From: Gemmata palustris
GTDB lineage: Bacteria; Planctomycetota; Planctomycetia; Gemmatales; Gemmataceae
Assembly: GCF_017939745.1 (NCBI RefSeq)
Contig: NZ_JAGKQQ010000001.1
Coordinates: 1,054,001-1,118,000 of the forward strand
Reading direction: 5' to 3'
Length of the DNA stretch: 64,000 nt
Of the stretch, positions 49,025 through 57,672 are shown in pieces. How positions within the stretch are numbered: the first letter of the stretch is position 1; each line of letters starts with the position of its first letter. The notes beneath the pieces are model-generated. The model was not told the DNA's origin, did not search any database, and saw only the letters and a program-made list of their open reading frames with translations. A program made the position numbers and the translations under genes.

Positions 49025-50464
49025 GTGACGCCGCGTTTCGCCCCGCCGTCGCCGCTGAACCCGGACCTGCTCGCGCTGCTCGCGAGTTGCCGGTCGGCGC
49101 CGGCCGATGACACGCCGCGCCTGGTGCTCGCGGACTGGCTCGAGGAGAACGCGGACGTTTCCGGGCTGCCCTCCGCGGACGACGCGCGGGCACGGGCGGC
49201 GCTGATTCGCGTGCAAGTGGAACTCGCGCGCCCGACTTCGGACGTTGGGCGCGTGGCCCAGCTCCAATCGATCGAACAGCGGCTCATCGCGGTCCACTCG
49301 GAGCGGTGGCTCGGCACCCTCGCACGCCGGTTCTTCGAGCTGGGCCACCGCCCGTTCGGGTTCGCCATGCACCTGACCACCACGACCCCGCCCGTGTACT
49401 CGTTCGAGCCGTTTTCACCGCGCAATCGGTGGCGATTCACGCGCGGGCTGTTGAGCATCGAACTGGCCGCTGGCGAACAGCGCGACCTGGAACTCGATGC
49501 GTGGTTCTCTTCGCCGCTGGCCGCGTGGGTGGAGGGGGCGAGCATCACACTCGGTGGCGTGGCCGCTCTGGAGCGGCTCTCCGCGGGCGCCGGGCTCCGG
49601 CCGTACCTGGGCGTGCGGTACGCGGTCGGCGCGACCGCGTTCCCGACGCTGCGGAACGTGCGCCCCGAACAGGAGGAGATGACGGAACGGCGCTGCAAGC
49701 GGCTCCTGAGGTCCGCGAACTTCGCCCTCGTCCGCGAACTCACACTATACGGCCCGGCCGTCGAGGTCGGCTTCCCGCGCATGATGGCCGGTGCGCGCGC
49801 GACCGGCGTGCGCCGACTCACGGTGAAAGCCACTCTGAGTGACACGGACGCCGCGTTTCTCGCGTCCGCGCCGCTGGTCAATCTCTCGGCGCTTGACGTG
49901 TCCGCGACCGAACTCACGGCCGACGGGATGCGGTTCCTCGTCGAGTCACCGCACCTGAAACGACTGGTTTCGCTGTCCGCGTACCGCAACCGGTTCGGGT
50001 GCGCCGGGCTCGTCGCGCTGGCCGAGTCCCCGCTGGCGAACACGCTGAACGTGCTCGAACTTCAGAATACCGGAATCGGGAACCGTGGGGTGGCGGCACT
50101 TGCGCAGTCGCCGATTTTGGGCCGACTGAACGGGCCGACGCTGAACCTGTCCATGAACGGGATCGGGAACGCGGGCGTACAGGCGCTTGCCGCGTGCGAG
50201 CACCTGGAGCGGTTCACGGAACTGGTCCTGCGCGCCTGTTCCGTGTCGAACGTCGGGGCGCGTGCGCTGGCGCGGTCGCCGCACGTCTGTAACCTCGCGT
50301 ACCTCGACTTGTGGAACAACCGCGTCGGCGACGTGGGGGCACGCGCGCTGGCCGGTTCCCCTCACCTCGAAGACGTGCGCCACCTGAGCGTTCGCGACAA
50401 CAACATCACCGCCGCGTGCGCGCGGGCGCTTCGTGCGCGTTTCACGGATCGGGTGCGGGTGTAA
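49025..50464 (+). CDS. TIGR02996 domain protein with leucine-rich repeats (RNI-like)
   Basis: The N-terminal TIGR02996 companion domain is seen in LNPDLLALLASCRSAPADDT and PRLVLADWLEENADVSGLPS. Ribonuclease-inhibitor-like leucine-rich repeats follow in the C-terminal half (LKRLVSLSAYRNRFGCAGLV, LNVLELQNTGIGNRGVAALA, LAYLDLWNNRVGDVGARALA, then SVRDNNITAACARALR). The GTG at 49025 has GAGG upstream (TTAAGAGGTAGCC). The gene sits between nuoJ and a YfhO-like gene on the other strand, breaking the nuo gene order. Such LRR proteins probably bind other proteins; a partner is not evident. It is the second TIGR02996 gene in the window. Confidence 0.87.
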   Translation: MTPRFAPPSPLNPDLLALLASCRSAPADDTPRLVLADWLEENADVSGLPSADDARARAALIRVQVELARPTSDVGRVAQLQSIEQRLIAVHSERWLGTLARRFFELGHRPFGFAMHLTTTTPPVYSFEPFSPRNRWRFTRGLLSIELAAGEQRDLELDAWFSSPLAAWVEGASITLGGVAALERLSAGAGLRPYLGVRYAVGATAFPTLRNVRPEQEEMTERRCKRLLRSANFALVRELTLYGPAVEVGFPRMMAGARATGVRRLTVKATLSDTDAAFLASAPLVNLSALDVSATELTADGMRFLVESPHLKRLVSLSAYRNRFGCAGLVALAESPLANTLNVLELQNTGIGNRGVAALAQSPILGRLNGPTLNLSMNGIGNAGVQALAACEHLERFTELVLRACSVSNVGARALARSPHVCNLAYLDLWNNRVGDVGARALAGSPHLEDVRHLSVRDNNITAACARALRARFTDRVRV

Positions 50465-50477
50465 ACTATGACACCGG

Positions 50478-51785
50478 CTATGGTTTGAGAGGTTCGGACA
50501 GAACCGGTGCGGGATTCAATTCTGCTCGGGGCTTCACCGCGGGAAGCACGGCAATCGGCGCGACGAGATCGGCGAGCAGAACCGCGAGCCACAGCCCCGT
50601 TCGTGTTCGCACGCGCACGGTTTGGTTCTGAAGAACGCGGATGAACAGTGGGAGCACGAGTACCGCTGTGGTCCAGTAAGCAATGAACGCCCACCACACT
50701 TGCCCGGCCGCGAACCACATGCCGACGATCGCCGGTACGCCGACGAAGATCACCACGCGGCGGAACCCGCGCGCCAGCGCCGAGCGCGTTTCGAGGGACC
50801 AAGTGGATTGCGTGAGCGCGTGAGTGGTCGCTCCCGCGAGGAACGCGAGCGGAAACGCGGCGACGAGGAGCATTCGCGTCGGAACGCGGAACAGGTTGAA
50901 AACGGGTAGCCAGTCGATCAGCGCTGCGCCCCCGAGCGCGAACACGACCAGTCCGCACAATACCCCGAACTGCCAGCGTGCGCGCTTTCCCGCGATCAGG
51001 GGTGCCGCAACCGCCGCCGCGAGCCAATACACACCGAAGACGCCCTGCATCTCCCACGAATACGGCGGCGAGTACGACAGTGACGGCCCCAGGAGTGCCA
51101 GTGCGGTCGGCAGCCCGATGTTCAGTGCGCCATTTGCTTCGAGATTTCCGCTGCGCACCGACCACTGCCCGGCTTCCAATTGTACCGTCGATAGCGCCGC
51201 CGCAATGCCGACCGCACCGGCCCAGCACAAGAGCCACCGAGGGACGCGGGCGCGCTCCCGCGGAAGCGTCCACGCGACCGCGAACACGACCGCGTAGAAG
51301 GCCCACTGCGGGTGCGTGCCGAGCGTAAGCAGCGCGAGCGTGACTCCTGTATACAGCACCGGCCACGAACTTTGCCGCGTGATTCCGCGCTCCGCGAACA
51401 GCAGCACAAGTGGCAGCCACGCGAGGCCTGCGGCGACGGCGTGGCCCGCGAGCAGGAGGTGCGTCATCCACTTCGACGACAGCATGAACCCCGTGGCCGC
51501 AACGACACTTCCGACTTCGTTCAAATCGTGCGATCGCGCGTAGCAGTAGGCGAACGCGCCGGCCGCAAGAACGTGGAGCGCAACGACCCAACTGGGTACA
51601 GCACCGATGGCACTTTCGGGAATGCGGTGGAAGAGCGCCTTCGCCGGTGGATGTTCGGTGAGTTGGTCGAAATCCAGCGCGCGCAGTGTCTGCGCGGGGT
51701 GCAGGATCAGCGGGTGAAAATAGAGCGCCCAGAGCAAGAGCAGGACGAGGTAGGGGCGGAGGGTCGGTCTGGCTTCTGCGCTCAT
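50478..51785 (-). CDS. YfhO-like polytopic membrane protein, C-terminus short
   Basis: The protein resembles YfhO-type membrane glycosyltransferase-like proteins. An N-terminal helix is YLVLLLLWALYFHPLILHPA, then a loop with DFDQLTEHPPAKALFHRIPE, and about ten more hydrophobic helices (AGLAWLPLVLLFAERG, VFGVYWLAAAVAAPLIA). YfhO proteins are usually about 800 residues with an extracytoplasmic C-terminal domain; this one has 435 residues and ends soon after the last helix (LLADLVAPIAVLPAVKP). It may be truncated. ATG 51785 overlaps the nuoH stop by four bases, so it is cotranscribed with nuoH. Substrate unknown. Confidence 0.65.
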   Translation of the reverse strand: MSAEARPTLRPYLVLLLLWALYFHPLILHPAQTLRALDFDQLTEHPPAKALFHRIPESAIGAVPSWVVALHVLAAGAFAYCYARSHDLNEVGSVVAATGFMLSSKWMTHLLLAGHAVAAGLAWLPLVLLFAERGITRQSSWPVLYTGVTLALLTLGTHPQWAFYAVVFAVAWTLPRERARVPRWLLCWAGAVGIAAALSTVQLEAGQWSVRSGNLEANGALNIGLPTALALLGPSLSYSPPYSWEMQGVFGVYWLAAAVAAPLIAGKRARWQFGVLCGLVVFALGGAALIDWLPVFNLFRVPTRMLLVAAFPLAFLAGATTHALTQSTWSLETRSALARGFRRVVIFVGVPAIVGMWFAAGQVWWAFIAYWTTAVLVLPLFIRVLQNQTVRVRTRTGLWLAVLLADLVAPIAVLPAVKPRAELNPAPVLSEPLKP

Positions 51786-53005
51786 CGCCGCCCCGGGAGC
51801 GTCGAGGGCTGCCCGCCCCAAGCGCCGGGGAGTTGGCCCACCGGGACCGAGGCCGTCCCCGCCGAGCGGAACAGGCTCGCGAACACCCCGAGCGGAACAC
51901 CCACGCTCACGAACGCGAGCGCGTACTTCACCGCGAGTGCCACGGGTGCTGGCACCACCAACTGCCACAAGCACACGCCAACGAGCAAGACGCAGCTAAT
52001 CGGCAGGAAATACTTCAGGCACGTCATCATCACCTGATCGATGCGGAGTCGGGGGAAACTCCAACGGACCCAAATCATCACCAGGACGAGCGCCCAGCAC
52101 TTACCCACGAACACCGCGAGGTTCAGCAGGTTACCTGCCCAAAAGCCCAAGTGTTCCGCTGCGGACGGCTCGAACGGCAAGAATCCTGTGTGCCACCCCC
52201 CGAGGAAGAGCAGGGCGGCCAATCCACTGACGGCGAACATGCTGCCGTATTCCGCGAGGAAGAAGTACGACCACCGGATGCCGCTGTACTCCGTGTGGAA
52301 CCCCGCGACCAACTCACTCTCGGCTTCCGCCAGGTCGAACGGCGCGCGCTTGCAACTCGCCGTGCTCGTGATGAAGAAGATGAAGAACCCGACGAACGTG
52401 AACGGGTCGTGGAACAGGTTCCAGTTCCAGAACCCGCCCACCTGTTGCGCGCCGATCGTGTTCAGGTTCAGCGTCCCGGCGACGCACACTGGCACGACCA
52501 CACACATTGCCCGGGGGACTTCGTAGCTCACCACTTGAGCTGCTTCGCGCACCCCACCGAACAGCGACCACTTGCTCGCCGAAGCGTACCCGGCCAGCAC
52601 GATGCCGAACACCTCGCTCGACAGAACCGCGAGCGTGAAGAACACGCCCACGCTCAAATCCTGCGCGACCAACCCGGCCCCGAACGGCAGCGCGAGGAAC
52701 CCGCAGAAACTTGCACAGAACGCGAGGTACGGCGCGAGCCGAAACAGGAGCTTGTCGGACCCCGCGGGCGCGACATCTTCCTTCACGATGAGTTTGACGC
52801 CGTCCGCGAGCGATTGGAGCAGCCCGAACGGGCCGACGCGGGTCGGGCCGGCACGGTCCTGCATCCGCGCGGACACTTTTCGTTCCGCCCAGATACCAAA
52901 GAACGCCGACAGGCCGATGAACCCGAACAGCGCCCCCGCCGCAACCGTGCCGGTGGCGATCAGGTTCCACGGGTGCGGCAGAAATTCGGACCACACGTCG
53001 GGCAC
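51782..53005 (-). CDS. nuoH: NADH-quinone oxidoreductase subunit H
   Basis: The Complex I subunit near the quinone site. Motifs: FFGIWAERKVSARMQDRAGP, TRVGPFGLLQSLADGVKLIV, and SCKRAPFDLAEAESELVAGF followed by HTEYSGIRWSYFFLAEY. An N-terminal helix and seven or so further helices give the usual fold. Length is 407 residues, against 325 in E. coli; the loops and C-terminal tail (SAGTASVPVGQLPGAWG) are longer. The gene is first in its short operon with the YfhO-like gene. It is separated from nuoJKLM by the LRR gene. Confidence 0.95.
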   Translation of the reverse strand: MPDVWSEFLPHPWNLIATGTVAAGALFGFIGLSAFFGIWAERKVSARMQDRAGPTRVGPFGLLQSLADGVKLIVKEDVAPAGSDKLLFRLAPYLAFCASFCGFLALPFGAGLVAQDLSVGVFFTLAVLSSEVFGIVLAGYASASKWSLFGGVREAAQVVSYEVPRAMCVVVPVCVAGTLNLNTIGAQQVGGFWNWNLFHDPFTFVGFFIFFITSTASCKRAPFDLAEAESELVAGFHTEYSGIRWSYFFLAEYGSMFAVSGLAALLFLGGWHTGFLPFEPSAAEHLGFWAGNLLNLAVFVGKCWALVLVMIWVRWSFPRLRIDQVMMTCLKYFLPISCVLLVGVCLWQLVVPAPVALAVKYALAFVSVGVPLGVFASLFRSAGTASVPVGQLPGAWGGQPSTLPGRR

Positions 53006-53814
53006 GGTACGTCACCTGGGGAGAAGGAGCCACCCGGCCGGGGTACTGACTCGCTGCCGGAGATTAGAGCGAATCGGGGTCTTAACCAGTAAGACCCCGC
53101 GAGCTTCTGGAAGGCACAATTCGTTACCGCCCGCGGCGTAGCGCCGCAGAGTTCGCTACCTTCGTTCCGGCCGGTGGCGTTTGGGGAGTGTACCGAATGC
53201 AAATGCAGTGTGCCACATCGGGAGAGAAATGAAACAGGGGCGACACAGTTAATAAAACGACTCGCGTTCGATTTTAATCATTTTTGTCATGTTAATTCTG
53301 TCAAGAATTATCCTAGCTATTCCAGGTGACCCGCGCCGGCTGTGCGCACCGAATGCCGCGATCAGCGCGCGCCGGACGAAATGTTATCGAGTTACGGCCC
53401 GGTGTGGATTGTGTCTCCAGTCCAGTCGCGAACGCAAAACTTGTTTGTATTCTTGTGTCCACTAGCGTAAAATTTGGCATTGGTGAACTAGGTGTCGAAT
53501 CCTTCGGAGTGGCGGGTGCTGGTTTCGGCCCCATCGAGCCGGTGAAATTCAGCCGAGAGATGGTAACTGCGTTAGCCGGAAGCGAGCAGAACGGCCGCCC
53601 AGAAGCCGGAAATGTTAGTCATTGTCAGCCCGTGGTGCTGGTCCGCGAAGAGCGAAAATGTCGTTAAGTCATTGAAGTGCCAGTAGTTGGTGCGTTGCCG
53701 CGTCGGAACGAACTTGTACGGGGCCAAAGTGTTAGCAATTGTTAGCCAGGCCATTATCGACGAACTGATTCCCAGGTAACTGCGGTCGTCCCGACAAGCG
53801 AGGAGCGTTCGCCC
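53006..53814. other. Gene-poor region with AT-rich patch and repeat
   Basis: About 800 bp upstream of nuoH on the minus strand and downstream of a lipoprotein gene (also minus). No ORF is convincing. An AT-rich stretch at 53245-53315 (TTAATCATTTTTGTCATG) may be a promoter area for nuoH. The paired TGTTAGC repeat is at 53612-53746; an extra related word, AATGTTATCGAGTTACG, is at about 53381-53397. Confidence 0.45.
53612..53746 (+). repeat. Paired TGTTAGC-motif intergenic repeat, copy 3
   Basis: Cores ATGTTAGTCATTGTCAGC (53612-53629) and GTGTTAGCAATTGTTAGC (53729-53746) are 117 bp apart. Between them CAGTAGTTGGTGCGTT (53681-53696) matches CAGTGGTTGATGCGTT of copy 1 at 3651-3666 at 14 of 16 positions. 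Confidence 0.7.
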
Positions 53815-54684
53815 TCACTTCGGAAGGGTCAGGTTCGCGAGTGCGGTGCGACCGGGTGCGACCACCACCGGGCGCGAGCTTTCCAACGGCGGCCCGTACA
53901 CCATGCGGTTCACGAGACCGGTTTCAGGGTTCCGCTCCTTCGCGGTGATCGCCCAGTTCGGGTGCCACGCGACGAGGTCGTAGGTTCCTTCGGGAACCTG
54001 TGTGAACTGGAACCTGCCGTCCGCGTCTGAAACGGCGTAGTACGGGTGATCGCAGACGAACAGGTCCGCCGCGTGCCAGGGGAACCCGGCGGCGCTCGTC
54101 AGTTCAATACGGCCGAAGGTGTCGAATTGGCGCTCGAGCGGTGCGTCGGCGTCGGGCAACGGTAGCGCGAAGAAGGCGGCCCCGCGCCCGCGCAGGACGT
54201 GGAACACCGGCTCGCGCGATTGCGCCTTCACCGACTCTCCGCGGCGCACGAACCCCACGCGCGCGGACAGCCGATCGCCCTGGTTGACTACGATTCGCGC
54301 GTCGCGGATCTCAACGCCGACGGGGGGCAAGTCCCATGGCTTCGCGCGGGCCGGATTCACTTCGCGCAGGTACACGACGGCCCCGCCGAGAGCGCGTGTG
54401 AACTGATCGATGTGGGGCGCGTAGGGGTGAGGGAGCGTTCGCGTTTCGAGACCGGGGCCGTCGGCACGCGGGCGCACGTCTGTTACCGGCGGCACCGCGG
54501 GAACCGCCCCGGCCCACGTCACGAACCCCGTGACCTTTCCGCACGCGGCGGGTTGAAAGTCCGAAGGCTTATCGCTCGCGGTCGTCGAAGTTTGTGACGA
54601 GCCCGCAACGGCCGGCGGTTCGGAGCCGCACCCGACTGCGAACAGCGCGAGCGGCACGAGTGAGCAGAGCAGGGGGCGCGGCAC
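53815..54684 (-). CDS. Lipoprotein with carboxypeptidase-regulatory-like domain
   Basis: This 289-residue lipoprotein has a signal peptide and lipobox (LVPLALFAVGCGSEPP). The middle part looks like a cupredoxin or plastocyanin-like sandwich (VVYLREVNPARAKPW, VEIRDARIVVNQGDRLS, ARVGFVRRGESVKAQSREPV). The C-terminal part is a carboxypeptidase-regulatory-like beta sandwich (YYAVSDADGRFQFTQVPEGT, YDLVAWHPNWAI). It starts at GTG 54684 with a GAGAGGATC ribosome site. Proteins of this type in planctomycetes are of unknown role. The cupin gene is divergent, 64 bp away, so both promoters lie in that small gap. Confidence 0.7.
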   Translation of the reverse strand: MPRPLLCSLVPLALFAVGCGSEPPAVAGSSQTSTTASDKPSDFQPAACGKVTGFVTWAGAVPAVPPVTDVRPRADGPGLETRTLPHPYAPHIDQFTRALGGAVVYLREVNPARAKPWDLPPVGVEIRDARIVVNQGDRLSARVGFVRRGESVKAQSREPVFHVLRGRGAAFFALPLPDADAPLERQFDTFGRIELTSAAGFPWHAADLFVCDHPYYAVSDADGRFQFTQVPEGTYDLVAWHPNWAITAKERNPETGLVNRMVYGPPLESSRPVVVAPGRTALANLTLPK

Positions 54685-54748
54685 GTTGAGATCCTCTCGA
54701 AGCCGGGTGCGGGCCGGTGACGTTGTGTTCACGCTGAGGAGCCGATGT

Positions 54749-55105
54749 ATGCAGACCACAACGGCCGGGCTCGTGGTGCGGAAACTGGCGGAGGCGCCGA
54801 GTGTCCCGTGCCCGTGCGGGGTGAGCACGCGCCCGCTCACAGCGGCCGACGGCGCCCCGTGTTCGCTCCACGTCACCGCGATCACCGATTCCGCCCGGCA
54901 CTATCACCGGGAAACCACGGAGGTTTACTACATTCTGGAGGGAACGGGCAAGATCGAGTTGAACTGGATCTGGCACGAACTGGAACCCGGAACCGTGATC
55001 TGGATCGAACCGGGCACGCGGCACCGTGTTGTGAGCGGTGCCGGGTTGAGGACGATCGTCTTCGCGCTCCCGGCCTTCAATGCCGCGGACGAATGGTTCG
55101 ACTGA
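54749..55105 (+). CDS. Small cupin-domain protein
   Basis: A single cupin barrel of 118 residues. Motif 1 is seen in ARHYHRETTEVYYILEGTGK (metal-binding His-x-His and Glu), and motif 2 in PGTVIWIEPGTRHRV (His). Such proteins may be isomerases, dioxygenases or ligand-binding proteins. ATG 54749 has GAGGAGC upstream. The gene lies between the divergent lipoprotein gene and a convergent SDR gene. A sugar-related role is suggested only by the adjacent uronate genes. Confidence 0.8.
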   Translation: MQTTTAGLVVRKLAEAPSVPCPCGVSTRPLTAADGAPCSLHVTAITDSARHYHRETTEVYYILEGTGKIELNWIWHELEPGTVIWIEPGTRHRVVSGAGLRTIVFALPAFNAADEWFD

Positions 55106-55127
55106 TCGGGAGCGGGTTGCGATTTCA

Positions 55128-55937
55128 CTAGATCGTGACCGACGAGAACCCGCCGTCCACGACGATGTTCTGGCCGGTCACGAACCCGGACGCGCGCTGG
55201 GAGGCGAGCCAGATTACGGCGCCGGCCAGTTCTTCCGCGCTCCCGAAGCGGCCCATCGGCGTGTGGCTCACGATGGCCTGACCGCGCTCGGTGTACGTGC
55301 CGTCGTCTTTGAGCAGCATGCGCCGGTTCTGTTCGGCCGGGAAGAACCCCGGGCTGATCGCGTTCACGCGCACGCCCTTCGTGGCCCACTCGCGCGCGAG
55401 CCAGAGCGTGAGGTTCAGTACCGCGGCCTTCGACGCGGAGTACGCGACCACGCGCGAGAGCGGGGTGATGCTCGCCATCGACGCGATATTGACGACGCTC
55501 CCGCGCCCGGCCGCGACCATCTTCTCGCCGAAAATCTGGCACGGGAGCAGCGTTCCGCCGACGAGGTTCAGGTCGAAGACCGCGCTCCAGCCCTCGATCC
55601 CCATTTTGCAGAAGTCGCCCCCGGGCGCAACGGTTGCTTCGGGCTTGTTGCCGCCGGCGCCGTTAATGAGGACCGTCACGTTGCCGAGTTTCGCAATGAT
55701 CGCGTCGCGCGCGGCAACGAGCGATTCGCGACTCATCGCGTCCGCGCTTTGGAAGATCGCCTTACCGCCGGCTTTTTCGATGGCGCGGACGCGCTCCAGC
55801 CCGCGCTCCTCGCTGCGCCCCACGACGGCGACGGTCGCGCCGGCCGCGGCCAGAGCGTCGGCCATTGCTCCGCCGAGCACGCCCGTGCCGCCGAGAACCG
55901 CCGCCACTTCGCCCTTGAGATTAAAGAGATCGGTCAT
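55128..55937 (-). CDS. SDR-family oxidoreductase, likely fructuronate/mannonate type
   Basis: A classical short-chain dehydrogenase of 269 residues. The nucleotide-binding motif is GGTGVLGGAMADALAAAGA, NGAGGNKPEAT is the NAG-like motif, the catalytic Ser is in NIASMASITPLSR and the YxxxK in VAYSASKAAVLNLTL. The C-terminal half has VNAISPGFFPAEQNRRML and SGFVTGQNIVVDGGFS. SDR-type D-mannonate oxidoreductases (fructuronate reductase) have this pattern, and the upstream gene on the same strand is UxaE, which makes fructuronate, so fructuronate reduction is a reasonable guess. ATG 55937 has GAGGAAG upstream. A palindromic repeat fills most of the gap between uxaE and this gene. Confidence 0.85.
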   Translation of the reverse strand: MTDLFNLKGEVAAVLGGTGVLGGAMADALAAAGATVAVVGRSEERGLERVRAIEKAGGKAIFQSADAMSRESLVAARDAIIAKLGNVTVLINGAGGNKPEATVAPGGDFCKMGIEGWSAVFDLNLVGGTLLPCQIFGEKMVAAGRGSVVNIASMASITPLSRVVAYSASKAAVLNLTLWLAREWATKGVRVNAISPGFFPAEQNRRMLLKDDGTYTERGQAIVSHTPMGRFGSAEELAGAVIWLASQRASGFVTGQNIVVDGGFSSVTI

Positions 55938-55947
55938 GGCTTCCTCA

Positions 55948-56088
55948 AGGCGAACGGCCGGCGTGAGCCGGCTGGTAACTCGCACTGGCCGTTCGCGGAT
56001 CGTTCTCAGGTCAGATCGTTGTGGACATTTCGTGGTGTTCGCGCGGCACAAATTTCCCACCAGCGCGGCTCGCGCCGGCCGTTCGCCT
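55948..56088. repeat. Palindromic repeat starting AGGCGAACGGCCGG, copy 2
   Basis: The arms AGGCGAACGGCCGGCGTGAG (55948-) and the complement ending CGCGCCGGCCGTTCGCCT (to 56088) enclose a unique centre. The last two bases of the element are part of the uxaE stop codon (56087-56089, TAG on the minus strand). The first copy at 17378-17496 also touches a stop codon. Confidence 0.75.
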
Positions 56089-57337
56089 ACCCGATGAACA
56101 GCGGTTTCAGGTGGCGATCGAACAGGTTACTCGTGACGTTGCGCGACACGGCCGCTTCGCACGTCTTCAGCATCTGAAGGTACTGCTCGCCCATCTGCGC
56201 CGCGATCTTGAACCCGACGTGAACGAGTTGTCGGAGCGACGGGTTGAACTGTGAGTTCGCGGGATCGTGCCGGAGGGCGCTCACGAACTGTTCCGAGTTC
56301 CACTCGTACACTTCGTCCGAGGTCGGGAGCTTCGAGGCCTCGATGTCGATCACGGTTGCGTAGGGGGCACAGAGCTCGCTCTTCTTCGTGAGCGCTTTTG
56401 CGTAAATGACTTTCGCCAGGTCCAGGCCCGGGCCGCCGGATTCCGCGAGGCCGATCACTTCTTCCAGCCAGGTCGTACCGGCCGTCTTCAGGTGAAGGCC
56501 GGCCCCGGTGTCGCGGAGCGCGCGCTGGATCGGGCCGTACAGCGAGAACTTGTCGCTGCCCGAGTGTACGCTCAGTTTCAGGTTGGCCGGGAGCCGGAAC
56601 TTCTTCACCGCGTAGGCGATCACCGCGAGGTCGTCGCGGAACTCGCGCTCGAACTGCGCCACGTCGCCCACGTAGTCCACGCCCTTGTTGAACCGCCCGG
56701 TGAACTTCGGCGCGATGGTTTGGACGGGCACGCCCTCGTCGGCGAGTGCGGCGAGAATGAGGAGCAGCTCCTGGGGCGACTGCGGCGTCTCGGTCTCGTC
56801 CATCGACACTTCGGTGATGAAGTTGTCGGAGCCCTTGGCCCACGCGATCTTGTGGTAGATCGCGCTAGCGTCCTTGACGGCCTTGAGGTACTTCCCGACG
56901 ACGCGCTCGATGTCCGCGGGGGTCGTCGTGAACGGTTCGGCCGTGCCCGGGATCGAGAGCGTACCGAGCAACTCCGGGTGCCGGGTCGTAAAGATCTTGA
57001 CCGCGTTCGCGTTCGTCGGCTGGCCGATGGAGTCGGCCACGTCGATCGTGTAGAAGTCGCACGACGGGAGGAAGCGCTCGACCGTATCGAGTCTGATGTG
57101 GTCGGCGTCAACGTGGTAGGGCTTGGCCCACTTCAGTTCGCGCACCGCGGCGTCGGCGGCGCCCCGCACGCTCGCGGGTTCGGACCCGATGATGGTGTGC
57201 TCGCGGTTCGACTTGTTCCACACCGGGATGACTTCGACACCGCTCTTCGCCGCGAGGACGCACGCCTGGAGCTGCGCCTTGGCCTGGTGCGCGAACCGGT
57301 CACCGACCCCGATCGAATACTTGCCGAGTGTGAGCAT
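56087..57337 (-). CDS. uxaE: Tagaturonate/fructuronate epimerase
   Basis: UxaE catalyses C4 epimerisation of D-tagaturonate to D-fructuronate in hexuronate catabolism. The N-terminus LGKYSIGVGDRFAHQAKAQL, VEVIPVWNKSNREHTIIG, PYHVDADHIRLDTVERF and FYTIDVADSIGQPT fit the family. Later come NLKLSVHSGSDKFSLYGPIQ and GLHLKTAGTTWLEEVIGLAE, and the end is RNVTSNLFDRHLKPLFIG. Length is 416 residues, as usual. ATG 57337 follows AAAGGTTCCGGCCCC, a moderate ribosome site. It precedes the SDR gene on the same strand; the UxaA-like dehydratase is at 8.1-9.6 kb. Confidence 0.9.
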   Translation of the reverse strand: MLTLGKYSIGVGDRFAHQAKAQLQACVLAAKSGVEVIPVWNKSNREHTIIGSEPASVRGAADAAVRELKWAKPYHVDADHIRLDTVERFLPSCDFYTIDVADSIGQPTNANAVKIFTTRHPELLGTLSIPGTAEPFTTTPADIERVVGKYLKAVKDASAIYHKIAWAKGSDNFITEVSMDETETPQSPQELLLILAALADEGVPVQTIAPKFTGRFNKGVDYVGDVAQFEREFRDDLAVIAYAVKKFRLPANLKLSVHSGSDKFSLYGPIQRALRDTGAGLHLKTAGTTWLEEVIGLAESGGPGLDLAKVIYAKALTKKSELCAPYATVIDIEASKLPTSDEVYEWNSEQFVSALRHDPANSQFNPSLRQLVHVGFKIAAQMGEQYLQMLKTCEAAVSRNVTSNLFDRHLKPLFIG

Positions 57338-57421
57338 GGGGCCGGAACCTTTGTTGTGTTGTGGGGAGTTGTTGTATCGGAGCGGAGCGCAGATTGCGAC
57401 GTTGAGTGGCACCGCGCGGGC

Positions 57422-57672
57422 CGCGTGAAAGGAGAAGAAATGTGCCGCGGATGAGCACCGATAACATGGATTAAAACCAAATCCTATTGGCCGCAAAAAA
57501 GCACAAAGGGCACAAAAGAAGACATGAAGAGAGAGAACGAATTTGAACCAGTTCTGCTCGTGGTTTTCTTTTGTGCCCTTTGTGCTTTTTTGTGGCCAAT
57601 CTGCCTTCTGCTTTGTGTCTGATCCGTGTTTTCTGTGTTCATCCGCGGCGCATTTCTTCTCCTTTCACGCGG
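57422..57672. repeat. Nested 250-bp palindromic element
   Basis: The outer arms, around 57422-57471 and 57622-57672, carry GTGAAAGGAGAAGAAATG and CATTTCTTCTCCTTTCAC. The inner arms (35 bp, one mismatch) are 57486-57520 and 57566-57600 and contain GCACAAAGGGCACAAAAGAA. The outer right arm covers the stop codon of the ceramidase-like gene (57665-57667). Confidence 0.8.

Noticed and set aside
53313-53667. Overlapping frames in the 800-bp gap upstream of nuoH
   Set aside because: The residues show no family pattern, and the frames run through the repeat copy at 53612.
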